A stretch of 64,000 bases of DNA from Rutidosis leptorrhynchoides (taxonomy: Eukaryota > Streptophyta > Magnoliopsida > Asterales > Asteraceae). Shown piece after piece: positions 1 through 12,243 of this stretch (within the stretch, counting starts at the first letter, position 1; each line of letters opens with the position of its first letter). The notes below the pieces were generated by a model. That model did no database searches, was not told the origin of the DNA, and was given only the letters and a program-made list of their open reading frames with translations. Location of the stretch: assembly GCF_046630445.1 (NCBI RefSeq), contig NC_092337.1, positions 361,142,001 through 361,206,000 of the forward strand, written 5' to 3'. Position numbers and translations under genes: made by a program.

Positions 1-2227
1 ATAGTTAAGTTATGTATTTTAAATATAATTTTATATCTATACTCTTTAGTTCAATACTTGTAATCTTAACAATGTCATTTTAAGAAAAAATTTTATTTTC
101 ATATTAGCTTAATAATAATGATATAGATAAAAATTGATAATAATAATATTAATAGTTTTAATAATTTTTGTAAAAAAAATTATAATGATAATAGTTTTTA
201 ACAATAACCATACTATTAATGATAATCATATTAATACTAATAATGATAATATCAATAATATCTTGTTGGTAATAATAATAATAATAATACTAATAATTAT
301 GAAATGATACTTATGGTAATATTAGTAATAATACTTATAATAAAGTTTCAAAGTTGTGTTATACGTACACATATAATTCGTGAACTTAAATAGATTCCAT
401 ATTTATTCTTAGTATTATCTATGGTCAATACTGATGATTTTATCTCTATTAATATCATATTTATCGTTCTCATAATCCTAATTTCATCAAAATTTCTATT
501 ATTACAATTACTAGCATTTACACACATTCACTTTAGTTTTATTCATTATCATTTGTATTCAATAATTTATAATAATAATAATAGTAATAATATTAATGAA
601 TGTTACTTAATACTTATTTTGATATATTAATGATAATTATAATAACTTAATAATAATAAAAATTATAATACTTGTAATAATAGTAATAACTAATAATAAC
701 AATACAAAAAAAATAAATAATATTAATTAGTGATAGTAATAATAACTTGATAATAATAATAACAAATAATAATAATAATAATAATAATAATAATTGGAAA
801 ACTACCTCATAAGCCTTAAAAAAAATAGTTGCTCACGCCCGGGATCGAACCCGAGACCTCTCGAACACACGCACACCACCTGAACCGTTCTTTCGTCTGG
901 TACTTTTCTGATTATATGCTCATACCCAATTTATTTAAACCCGTTAACTTTTCATTCATCTTCTTCAATATGCAATCGACCAGAATCAAACGAATACGAA
1001 AATCAATTATCTAGTTATTTTTAGGACTTCCCACTAAATTATAATCGAACCATAACAGCCCTTGAATTAATTGAAAAACAAAGATATCAATTTTAAAACA
1101 GCTTCTGCTGTTCGTGACTTCAAGAGAAGAACTCAAAATGGATTTTCAATTTTAAGGTCGTTTTACATTATCTTTATAACATGAAATATCTTGTAAATGA
1201 TTTCTTGAAACTATCTGAACCGTCAATTTAACAGGAAACATAAAATAATTCGCGAATTTTGTGATGAACACATTGTTGACTTTTTAACACAAAAGATTTG
1301 ACTTCAAAATTGAAATTCAATTCGATGAATTGACAATTAAAACTTTCCAGATAGTTTTCATAAAAGATTTCTAACAACTCTGTTTTAATAGATTTTAAAA
1401 TTTGTTAAAAAAAATCGAACTTCTGAATTTGAAAGTAAGAACAGGGCAGTCGGCATTTTTATAAAATTTCAATTGAATTTTCAATGTTTTAATTAGAATT
1501 GTGTTATCAGATAGGTATATAGAGGGTAAGCGATATCGTCACAGCTCATTGGACCCAATTACAATTTGTTTGATAGTTTAACTGATCCTATCTAAAATAT
1601 TCGCTCAGTACAAGTAATTAAAGAAAAATAAAAGTCGATAGTGATATATAACAACCTTAGTACGATCGATTGAGATGTTTATCTATTCAGGAGACAAGAA
1701 CAAAAATTAGATACAGTTTTGATTGAAATTAGAAACTGAATTTGATTCTTTAAATATAAATACGTATATATCTATTTATATATATACCTGTATACTGTAT
1801 TTAGATAATTATATACTAGTATATGTATTTAATTATATATCTAGCTGTAATTTAAATATATATGTATATATGTATATGTAATAGATCATATTATGTATTA
1901 ATACTATTATTAGTTATACATATAATAATAATAGTAAAATTAATATTAAGGATAATAATATCAATAATTAATAATTACATATCTTAATAATGTTACTAGT
2001 AATATCAAAAATGATTTTATTAATAATAATAACAGATAATAATAATAATACTGATAATAATAATAATATTTCGGATAATTATACTATTAGTTATAACAAT
2101 ATTTTTAATGATGTTATTAAATGATCAAATAATAAATTGTATTATTTATAGTAATAATAATAATATATATATCAATGATAATGATTCTTTTTAATAATAA
2201 TACTAGTAATATCGAGTTACATATTTC

Positions 2228-2262
<35 letters not shown>

Positions 2263-2648
2263 CAATACAAATAATAATATTAATAACAATAATGAGAGTG
2301 GTACTAACTATATTACTATAACAAATCAGTTATATCAAACTTCATATCTAGATGTTATATATTGAAAATAATACTTTTAGAAATACTGATTTTAATATTA
2401 ATATTAATAATGATAATAATAATAATAACTCATACATATCCAATCTCCTATATTAATATTAATATCGGCTTTAGCAAAAATAACGAACATAATACAACAT
2501 TTATACGTTAACTTGTAATTACATATAATATATTAGCTTTACATTTCATTGCTTATGTAATACTTAATAACATATTTGAATATTTAATATTTATATATTT
2601 TATATATATTTCAATATAATAATCATATATATTTATATATATTCATTT
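1..2648 (-). mobile_element. LTR fragment, LARD-related gypsy family (part 1 of 2)
   Basis: AT-rich, non-coding, dense in AAT/ATT and AT runs. In order and motif content it matches the LTR at 60163-64000: a microsatellite block, a tRNA-like patch, then AT-rich sequence. It continues at 11946-12243, which carries the 5' end of this LTR in minus orientation; the 9.3-kb LARD at 2654-11940 separates the halves and duplicates caata. The left end lies outside the window, so I cannot tell a solo LTR from one LTR of a longer element. Short open frames at 421-630 and 829-1014 show no protein features. Confidence 0.7.
829..890 (-). promoter_or_regulatory. tRNA-like patch with possible pol III B box inside LTR
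   Basis: On the minus strand GGTTCGATCCC (851-841) matches the tRNA T-loop/B-box consensus. About 25 bases upstream lies GGTTCAGGTGGT (886-875), a weak A-box look-alike. A comparable patch is at 62249-62295 in the related LTR. It may be a relic of a tRNA-derived SINE. No full tRNA cloverleaf can be drawn, so it is not called as a tRNA gene. Confidence 0.4.
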
Positions 2649-2653
2649 CAATA

Positions 2654-5349
2654 TGTAATGACCCGGAATTTTCCGATCAAATTATACTTATGAGATTAAT
2701 ATTAACATAAATTAAACCATACCAACATGATAAGCAATCCAAATTGTTGAGACTTGTGTTTTCGAAAAGAGTTTTACACAACGTTTGACCGTCCAATATG
2801 ACCGATGATATCACGAACTATATAACATACGATAATTATACGTTTGTGTATATATATATGTATTTATATATATTTAACATGATCTAAGGATGGTTTAACA
2901 TCTCATTGTGTACTAATGACAATGAGTTATAAGTATATTTTGAAACTACTAACTTAAGTTTTCAAAACGATAACTATACGTAACATTCTTTGATATATAT
3001 ACTTATAATCTATAATGCTTATACATGTATCGTATATATAATGTATTTAATCACTTTTTAAGGACTTAAATACATAAAACAATATAAGTATATTTACAAA
3101 ATATAGCTATATTTGAATTCTCGTTCCGTTTCCTCAAGATTTCTATACGTATATCTAGGGTATATGTACCCATATCATACCCAGCTTCTATATGTATTTA
3201 CTATTGGTATATACACATCAAATCAACATCCTAATCAACATTATTACTGCCCTAGATATGAGGTAACTAGAATTTGTCAAGTAGTATGAATTATTAGTAA
3301 GAAAACAAAATTAGGAATCCTTTTCTTTCTTTAAAAACTAAAAATGTTTTTATAAATGAACACCATTTCTTCACTCCATTTTCTCATACCTACAACCCCA
3401 TTTCTCTCTCAAAATACTCCTAACTTCATACTTGATCATCTCCTAGCATTTTCCCCATTATTTAGCGTCAATTACAAGCCTTAAACACCATAAGAAAACT
3501 CTTTCAAGAACATATCAAAATAACCACCCATTTGAAGAAGTTTACTTCCAACCTTTTGATCTAACTCCACCACTCTTTGATTCCAAGATTATTTCTTATC
3601 TTTTGCAGTAACTTTGTCCAAGTAACTTGAGGTAGTAATCTTGTTCATAATCTTATTCAATTCATATTCATATAGCTATCTTATTTTGTTGTATAAAATT
3701 TTAACAACAAGAACATAGTTTGAATGATTTCAAACTTGTTCGCAAACTAAATAGATCCTTCTAACTTAACTTTTAAAACACTTCAAGACCTGTAATATTT
3801 CATAATGATATGCTAACCTAACAAGATATAACTTGGTTTTACAAAGAACATCTTAAAAACTGAATCTACGTCGTCGGAGTGCAACCGGGGGCTGTTTTGG
3901 GTTGGATAATTAAAAACCATCTTGAACTTTGAATTGGAAGTTCATGTTCTGGAAAAATGATATTTCTTATGAGTATGTTAACACATAAAAATTTCATGGT
4001 TTAACTCAAAGTGTAAGTATTTTTAGAAAAATGATCATTAAATGTTGTTTTTATGATGGAAAATGATCACTTTCATAAATTTCACCAAAGTTTGACCTAT
4101 AACCTATGATTTTGAATACAAACTAAGGTATTTTGAGTTCATATTCTTAAAATTTGACTCGATCCAAGGAAGTGGCAAGTTGAACCAACAAAAACGGAGT
4201 TGTAATGAAGAAACTACGACTAAAACAAGATTGGGTATCCGAAGCTAGTTTAGCTACAAAAATATTTGGAGAAAAAGTAAATTAATCATATCTTTTCTAA
4301 TTAACATGATATTTTATATATAATTACTTATGATTTGATTTTATATATTTCAGGACCACCTGTAAACAACACGAGAAGATTAATCATAAGACCTCATGAT
4401 TGTACGCAACACGTCATTTGACAACACGGTACTTTATGTACGCAACACGTTATTTGACAACATGGTACCATGGGTCGAGATTAATTCTGATCAATATGAA
4501 TACGATGGGGTCTTTATTTATTTTATTTAAGCAACTAATTGTGGACCACTAACATCGGACTGCTAACTACGGACTAAGAAAATATTAAAAGTATATATAT
4601 ATATATATATGTAACGATTACTTAAAAAGAAAATATGTTGATATATTATATATATGGTTAGGTTCGTGATATCTATCGGAGACCAAGTCGAATTAAATAC
4701 CTTCAAGGCAAAAGTGAGTTTCATTTGATCCCTTTTTAATTGCTTTTGCAAAATATATTTTTGGGCTGAGAATACATGCGCTGCTTTTATAAATATTTAC
4801 AAAATAGACACAAGTACTTAAAAATATATTCTACGTTGAGTTGTACCACTAGCATACTTCCCTGTAGCTTGGTAACTAATATTTACATGGGTATTGTAAA
4901 CGTGAATCCTGTTGATAGATCTATCGGGCCTGACAACCCCAACCGGACTGGACGACCAGTATTCAACGGTTGCACAGTACTTCGTTTTGGTGACTACACT
5001 TGGTACGGTGTAGTGAGATTTCATAATAAAGGGAATATGCGACGTTGATTAAATGTTAAGTATGGTTACCAAGTGCTCAACCACTTAGAATGCTTTACAT
5101 ACACTTGCGAGTGTATTATGTTTATGATTACGAAACCTTGTGGTCTATTAACATATTGAAATGATTGTTATGATAAACCTATGAACTCACCAACCTTTTG
5201 GTTGACACTTTAAAGCATGTTTATTCTCAGGTATGAATTAAGTCTTCCGCTGTGCATTTGCTCAATATAAGGACATTACTTGAATCCGATCATCGCAATG
5301 GGACCAAATTTGATGACTTCGTCCAGGTAGATTAGGACGGGTCCTTTCA
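2654..5349 (+). repeat. 5' LTR of LARD
   Basis: Starts TGTAATGACCCGG and ends GGGTCCTTTCA; 2696 bp. The 90-codon frame at 4776-5048 recurs unchanged in the other LTR at 11367-11639. It is best read as non-coding LTR sequence, since LTRs of this family elsewhere do not keep it. A block TGAGAATACATGCGC (4767-4781) and a distal block containing TTATTCTCAGGTA (5221-5233) and CTTCCGCTG are shared with LTRs of other families here. Confidence 0.95.
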
Positions 5350-5351
5350 GT

Positions 5352-5363
5352 TGGTATCAGAGC
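5352..5363 (+). other. Primer binding site (tRNA-iMet)
   Basis: TGGTATCAGAGC lies two bases after the LTR end. It is complementary to the 3' end of initiator methionine tRNA, the usual primer for plant Ty3/gypsy elements. Confidence 0.93.
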
Positions 5364-5759
5364 GGTGGTCGTAGCGAACCAGGTCTTGTATTAGTGTGTC
5401 TAACTAGTAGTTGTTAGGATGCATTAATGAGTCTGGACTTCGACCGTGTCTACATGTCAAAAGTTTTGCTTATCATTTCTAGTCGGAAATCATCAGCTTA
5501 TCATCCTTAAGAAATTACATGCTTATCATTCATAAGTCTAGACACGTTTACTGCATTTACTGTATTGATATTGTATAGACGAATTCTTATCTTAGCATAT
5601 CTGTTATTGCGAACTTTGACTGATATCTTTTCAAAGATTCTCCGTAATTTACGGGATTTTGGTATTATATATACATATGTAAATTATGTATTGAAGAGTA
5701 CCAAATCTAACTCCTATAATCTATTCCATACCAAAAATTCATTTTCCCCATTATACAAG

Positions 5760-6206
5760 ATGGATTCCGCATCTAGTTTGAATTCTTCAGATTCCGACAG
5801 TTATGCCGATATGGATTTCCATTCGGGCTCCGAAAGCAGCGTCACCGGAATGGATCAACCAATTTCCCATCATCTATTCTGGATGAATTGGGGATGGGTT
5901 CGTAATATACTAAATCACTAGAGACAAGAAGAAGGTGATCCATTTCACCCACCAAATTGCCCTCTTGGCGATGAACCTGAAGCACTTACCGGCGAATCTA
6001 TTCGAAACACCATTTTCTCTCTCATTTCTAGAGTATCTCGTCACGATTATATACTATCCCATATTACAAATCTTGTTCATTCGCTCGCTCCAACCGCCAA
6101 TCATCCCGGTGTACTAGCAGAAGTTAACGAACTTCGCGCTCGCGTGACGGCTTTGGAGAACATGGTGCGAAGGTTGCAAACACCAGCAGTAGCACCAGCA
6201 GCATAA
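5760..6206 (+). pseudogene. Leader ORF upstream of lost gag (acidic/coiled-coil protein), one stop
   Basis: One reading frame of 148 codons plus terminator, with a single in-frame TAG at 5919-5921. The N-terminus is Ser/Asp-rich (starts MDSASSLNSSDSDSYADMD). The middle contains EPEALTGES and the C-terminus is a short coiled coil (EVNELRARVTALENMVRRL). The same layout is found on minus at 42193-41687 and, interrupted, from 59731. Element A has a longer frame ending in a very similar coiled coil (13965-13086). No known domain is recognised. The coiled coil suggests oligomerisation, perhaps with Gag, which is inference. The stop makes this copy unlikely to give full-length protein without readthrough. 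Confidence 0.6.
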
Positions 6207-7774
6207 TCAGCACCACCATCAATAAAATCAAAAATACCATCATCACCACTAACAAACAACATCCGCATCACACGTCTCGACATCATAATCTGTCCCACAA
6301 ACATCAACATCATATGTACCATAGATACCAAGGAGTACCAACAATAATGAACGATGAAGTATTGATCCATAACTTCATTGATATTCTGCGAAGAATATGT
6401 GGTTTCAAAAAGTTTTAGAGATTTCTTATTCTAGCTCAAATCGAAAAGCAAATGAGATTAATATCATATTAACTCATTAAATTCATAATTTCATCTGAAG
6501 AAAATATATATGTATATATATTTTCATAAAGATTGTAATTAAAAGTTCTTTTGTACAAAATATTAATGATGAATTTTTTTTTTAACGGGTATGTAATACC
6601 CGAGGAATAATTAGAATTCATCTTAATAAGTTACATTGTACATTCGTCGAAGCTGATTCAACAGTCATTTACTATCCTACTTACAACTACCGATATACGT
6701 ATCCGTTCACCGCAGAATAACCATTTTCATTCAATTTCATATTTGGATTTTGACTTCCCAGAATCCAACAAGTGGCATATGAAGAAAACATATGACAAAA
6801 TAAAATCTGTTAGAAAAATTAACTATGAAAAATTTTGTTAAGAATCCACGCTAACTATTCCAGCTAACTGTTCCTAGCTAACTGATTACATTTTATTTAT
6901 TGCAGTTTATTTATCGCAATTTAATTATCGCACTTTTATTTATCGCCATTTAATTTCTGTAATTATTTTACGCACTTTAAATATCGGGACACGTATACAA
7001 TGTTTTGACATATCATATCGACGCATCTATATATATATTATTTGGAATCACCATAGACACTCTATATGCAGTAATGATCGAGTTCTCTATACAGGGTTGA
7101 GGTTGATTCTACAATAATATATATAGTTTGAGTTGTGATCGAGTCTGAGACGTATAAGGGTCACGACACGTATTAATTAATTCGTATATTATATATTAAA
7201 CTATATATGAATTATTGGACTGTTACTGTGGACTATCGACTGTGGACTAATGACATTGGACAATTAAAATGAATTAAAATATTGATTATAACATATGAAA
7301 CTAAACATTTCTTCAAGATTGCCACTTCATTTCATCTTAAACCTCATTGTATCTCGACGATTACAATCAGCGTTCAAATCTATCATGATTCTTAAAAACA
7401 CCTCAATCGAGAGGATAAACCAGCCGCACTTCATCTACGGAAGAAAAGATTGATGCATATAGTTATGCACCTGAAAAACCCTCGGAAATTGAGTAAACGT
7501 TTGACACGTATCTGTTCTAGTTCCTTTGACATTGTTATTACTGAAGATCGTTTTGCAATCCCTTTCCAAAGTAGCTAATTTTGTCACAGCTCTAGCAAGT
7601 CAACTCCGACTTTTTATCATAAACAACTTTATTATAACCGCGATATATATGCGTACTCTTTATTGTTACTGGGGAACCTTTTATATTCCATAATATTACC
7701 ATCAGTGATTAATCATTCTAAAAAACACAATTCTCCTGAAACTACCTCGATTTGATAACTGATGACCCAGATCA
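6207..7774 (+). other. LARD interior, non-coding
   Basis: No coding feature is recognisable. The stretch up to about 7400 is homologous to the minus-strand copy at 40595-41686, with shared blocks around 7200-7270 and 40730-40800 that contain repeated short tracts of the type GGACTA/TGTGGAC. From about 7400 to 7774 I see no match elsewhere in the window and no protein signal. Confidence 0.6.
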
Positions 7775-7973
7775 GTTAACTTTGAAAATGCTGACGAAGC
7801 AGCATGTTGTAGATGATCTTAATGGCCAAAAGTTTGATGATAAAGAAAGGAGTGTTAGGAACGCTCGATAGAAAATTTAGTACCGAAAAGCGGATTATGT
7901 GAAACTATGAAGAAAGCTGTGGATAAATCACAAAGAATAAGTTTGCCTTCAAACAATCCAAATGATTCTGTGC
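7775..7973 (+). pseudogene. Captured poly(A)-binding protein fragment (RRM3 end to RRM4 start)
   Basis: Three consecutive peptides in plus orientation, separated by two frame changes, match the plant cytoplasmic PABP in the right order. VNFENADEAAC (7775-7807) fits the RNP1 end of RRM3. DDLNGQKFDDKE (from 7812) fits the end of RRM3. ETMKKAVDKSQ (around 7901-7933) fits the linker before RRM4, followed by a weaker match into RRM4 up to about 7973. The second peptide's frame ends at a TAG at 7869-7871. The fragment has no introns over this span, is in the sense direction of the element, and is decayed. It looks like a host gene piece captured by the retroelement; it is not functional. The match is to my memory of the family. 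Confidence 0.72.
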
Positions 7974-9248
7974 CTGCTGAAATCATTAGAAAACATCTTA
8001 TTTCTCATTCTAAACCTTCACAGACAAATCTTCTTCATCATCCATTGATATTAGAAATTCTAAGATATTCTCGTATGTTCTATTATAAATATCCTCCATA
8101 TTTCTGGCGATATTTTCACAACTATTCTTATCTGATATCATTTATCTCTCCGTAATATCTGCAACATAAAAGAACCTGTGTTAGTTTCTAAATTTTGAAA
8201 CCTTCGAGTTTAAAATATGAATGTTTTGAAGTAGTGTTGGGAACTGAAGCATGGATTAGTATAAAATAATGACACTTGATCAACGTCATTATATTACAGT
8301 AAGTCATGCTGAGTTTCTAATGAAGCATGATGATTCACAGTACCGTCATCATGTGCCATTTACACGACTCTTACATTCTATCTAATCTCTAAACATATCA
8401 AGAGAATATTTTTCTGGATGACTCGGTCTTCTCCAGGGTATTCTGGTAATTTAACAAATCAAAATCATTCTATTACCATTTTCTTCTTAGAGCATTAGCT
8501 ATGTTTATTCTGAATTTCATATCTACGAATTCCGGACCATTACTCGTTTGACTCAAAGTCGGGAAGAGAAAACGAAAGCATGAAGCTCCGAAAAATAATG
8601 AAGAATATAAACTTCGATAATAACCCCGAAATTACAAACCGTATATATCGATGCAGATAGCAATATAGAGACATGGGAGAATTAGAAACACTATAAACAC
8701 AAGAGTATAGTAGAAGTAAATAGATTCTTCTGGTGGTAGATGAAAAAGAAGAATGACAGATATAAAAATTAGGAGTATATCAAGAATCAGAACTGGATGG
8801 AGCATATTGATGAATGCTTTAAAGTAAGAATCAAGGGAGAAAGAATAGAAGGTGTGAGTCGTGGAAAATAAGGAAACGAAGGGGTGAATTTATAGTGAAA
8901 TATCCGACAGAGCAATCGAAACAGATTATTGCATATAATCAAAGAAGATCCTGATTTCCTTAATCACCAAAGAACCAAATCTTATTACGTAAGATTCTCT
9001 TTAAATCCCTTAAATCCCGGAAATCAATCATAACTACGTCATCGGTTAAGACGAATATATTTTACTCATCTCACTCTTTTACGATAGTCTCATTTATATT
9101 CTTCGCATAATCGAATTATTTTATCTACATTACTCAATGATGATAAAACTCCATTATCACCTTATATTTGACATGAAAACCTTCTTATTGTTATCCATAA
9201 CAACCTCTATCAAATTTCGGGGACGAAATTTCTTTAACTGGTAGGTAC
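7974..9248 (+). other. LARD interior 3' part and polypurine-type end
   Basis: No coding signal. The last about 35 bases before the 3' LTR read TTTCGGGGACGAAATTTC, then TTTAACTGGTAGGTAC. Element B has a near-identical arrangement before its 3' LTR. A canonical purine run is lacking; the GGTAGGTA stretch next to the LTR is the best candidate for the plus-strand primer site. Confidence 0.6.
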
Positions 9249-11940
9249 TGTAATGACCCGGAATTTTCCGATCAAATTATACTTATGAGATTAATATTAA
9301 CATAAATTAAACCATACCAACATGATAAGCAATCCAAATTGTTGAGACTTGTGTTTTCAAAAAGAGTTTTACACAACGTTTGACCGTCCAATATGACCGA
9401 TGATATCACGAACTATATAACATACGATAATTATACGTTTGTGTATATATATGTATTTATATATATTTAACATGATCTAAGGATGGTTTAACATCTCATT
9501 GTGTACTAATGACAATGAGTTATAAGTATATTTTGAAACTACTAACTTAAGTTTTCAAAACGATAACTATACGTAACATTCTTTGATATATATACTTATA
9601 ATCTATAATGCTTATACATGTATCGTATATATAATGTATTTAATCACTTTTTAAGGACTTAAATACATAAAACAATATAAGTATATTTACAAAATATAGC
9701 TATATTTGAATTCTCGTTCCATTTCCTCAAGATTTCTATACGTATATCTAGGGTATATGTACCCATATCATACCCAGCTTCTATATGTATTTACTATTGG
9801 TATATACACATCAAATCAACATCCTAATCAACATTATTACTGCCCTAGATATGAGGTAACTATAATTTGTCAAGTAGTATGAATTATTAGTAAGAAAACA
9901 AAATTAGGAATCCTTTTCTTTCTTTAAAAACTAAAAATGTTTTTATAAATGAACACCATTTCTTCACTCCATTTTCTCATACCTACAACCCCATTTCTCT
10001 CTCAAAATACTCCTAACTTCATACTTGATCATCTCCAAGCATTTTCCCCATTATTTAGCGTCAATTACAAGCCTTAAACACCATAAGAAAACTCTTTCAA
10101 GAACATATCAAAATAACCACCCATTTGAAGAAGTTTACTTCCAACCTTTTGATCTAACTCCACCACTCTTTGATTCCAAGATTATTTCTTATCTTTTGCA
10201 GTAACTTTGTCCAAGTAACTTGAGGTAGTAATCTTGTTCATAATCTTATTCAATTCATATTCATATAGCTATCTTATTTTGTTGTATAAAATTTTAACAA
10301 CAAGAACATAGTTTGAATGATTTCAAACTTGTTCGCAAACTAAATAGATCCTTCTAACTTAACTTTTAAAACACTTCAAGACCTGTAATATATCATAATT
10401 ATATGCTAACCTAACAAGATATAACTTGGTTTTACAAAGAACATCTTAAAAACTGAATCTACGTCGTCGGAGTGCAACCGGGGGCTGTTTTGGGTTGGAT
10501 AATTAAAAACCATCTTGAACTTTGAATTGGAAGTTCATGTTCTGGAAAAATGATATTTCTTATGAATATGTTAACACATAAAAATTTCATGGTTTAACTC
10601 AAAGTGTAAGTATTTTTAGAAAAATGATCATTAAATGTTGTTTTTATGATGGAAAATGATCACTTTCATAAATTTCACCAAAGTTTGACCTATAACCTAT
10701 GATTTTGAATACAAACTAAGGTATTTTGAGTTCATATTCTTAAAATTTGACTCGATCCAAGGAAGTGGCAAGTTGAACCAACAAAAACGGAGTTGTAATG
10801 AAGAAACTACGACTAAAACAAGATTGGGTATCCGAAGCTAGTTTAGCTACGAAAATATTTGGAGAAAAAGTAAATTAATCATATCTTTTCTAATTAACAT
10901 GATATTTTATATATAATTACTTATGATTTGATTTTATATATTTCAGGACCACCTGTAAACAACACGAGAAGATTAATCATAAGACCTCATGATTGTACGC
11001 AACACGTCATTTGACAACACGGTACTTTATGTACGCAACACGTCATTTGACAACATGGTACCATAGGTCGAGATTAATTCTGATCAATATGAATACGATG
11101 GGGTCTTTATTTATTTTATTTAAGCAACTAATTGTGGACCACTAACATCGGACTGCTAACTACGGACTAAGAAAATATTAAAAGTATATATATATATATA
11201 TGTAACGATTACTTAAAAAGAAAATATGTTGATATATTATATATATGGTTAGGTTCGTGATATCTATCGGAGACCAAGTCGAATTAAATACCTTCAAGGC
11301 AAAAGTGAGTTTCATTTGATCCCTTTTTAATTGCTTTTGCAAAATATATTTTTGGGCTGAGAATACATGCGCTGCTTTTATAAATATTTACAAAATAGAC
11401 ACAAGTACTTAAAAATATATTCTACGTTGAGTTGTACCACTAGCATACTTCCCTGTAGCTTGGTAACTAATATTTACATGGGTATTGTAAACGTGAATCC
11501 TGTTGATAGATCTATCGGGCCTGACAACCCCAACCGGACTGGACGACCAGTATTCAACGGTTGCACAGTACTTCGTTTTGGTGACTACACTTGGTACGGT
11601 GTAGTGAGATTTCATAATAAAGGGAATATGCGACGTTGATTAAATGTTAAGTATGGTTACCAAGTGCTCAACCACTTAGAATGCTTTACATACACTTGCG
11701 AGTATATTATGTTTATGATTACGAAACCTTGTGGTCTATTAACATATTGAAATGATTGTTATGATAAACCTATGAACTCACCAACCTTTTGGTTGACACT
11801 TTAAAGCATGTTTATTCTCAGGTATGAATTAAGTCTTCCGCTGTGCATTTGCTCAATATAAGGACATTACTTGAAGCCGATCATCGCAATGGGACCAAAT
11901 TTGATGACTTCGTCCAGGTAGATTAGGACGGGTCCTTTCA
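9249..11940 (+). repeat. 3' LTR of LARD
   Basis: 2692 bp, near-identical to 2654-5349. Differences seen are scattered single substitutions and one or two TA-repeat units. It ends GGGTCCTTTCA and is followed directly by the target duplication caata. Confidence 0.95.
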
Positions 11941-11945
11941 CAATA

Positions 11946-12243
11946 GTAACCTAATTATTTTATTTATCATTTTACATTTTTAATTCTTTTTGATTAATAA
12001 AGTGTATCTCAAAATATTATCTATAACCCTTATACTTATTTTGATATATATATATATATATATATTTATCTATTTATTTAGACATAATTGTTCGTGAATC
12101 GTCGAGTAAGGTTCAATGGGTAATTGATTACATGAATATAGATTTCAAAACTTTCGAGACTCCACATTACAGATTTTGCTTATCGTGTCGAAATTATATT
12201 AAGATCAAGTTTAAATTTTATCGGAAATTCCCAGTTCATCACA
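11946..12243 (-). mobile_element. LTR fragment (part 2 of 2), 5' terminus
   Basis: Read on minus it begins TGTGATGAACTGGGA. It matches the 5' end of the solo LTR at 28415 (TGTGACGACCCAGAA) and the sequence near 63900-64000 (GGTTCGTGAATCGTCG and the tract GACTCAACTTTACAGAC). It is inserted in the gag of element A, which resumes at 12244; aagta at 12244-12248 is the expected target duplication, with its partner off-window. Carries a short TA microsatellite at 12045-12064. Confidence 0.75.

Larger units (their letters stand above)
2654..11940 (+). mobile_element. Complete non-autonomous LTR retrotransposon (LARD)
   Basis: Two long direct repeats (2654-5349 and 9249-11940) begin TG and end CA. 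Outside them is a perfect 5-bp target duplication, caata, at 2649-2653 and 11941-11945. A tRNA-iMet primer site follows the left LTR. The 3.9-kb interior has no protease, RT, RNase H or integrase, so the element must be mobilised in trans. The sequence just before its 3' LTR (about 9216-9248) closely resembles the same spot in the coding element B (53772-53808 read on minus), pointing to a Tekay-type partner. By eye the two LTRs differ at only about a dozen or so sites over about 2.69 kb, so the insertion is recent. Confidence 0.93.

Noticed and set aside
829-890. tRNA gene
   Set aside because: Only T-loop-like and weak A-box-like words; no acceptor stem or full fold.
4776-5048. 90-codon open frame present unchanged in two places (also 11367-11639)
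   Set aside because: It is duplicated only because it lies in both LTRs of one element. It has no domain, and LTRs of related families lack the frame.
2654-11940. Large direct repeat as a segmental duplication
   Set aside because: TG...CA ends, exact 5-bp target duplication and the tRNA primer site make it an LTR pair.
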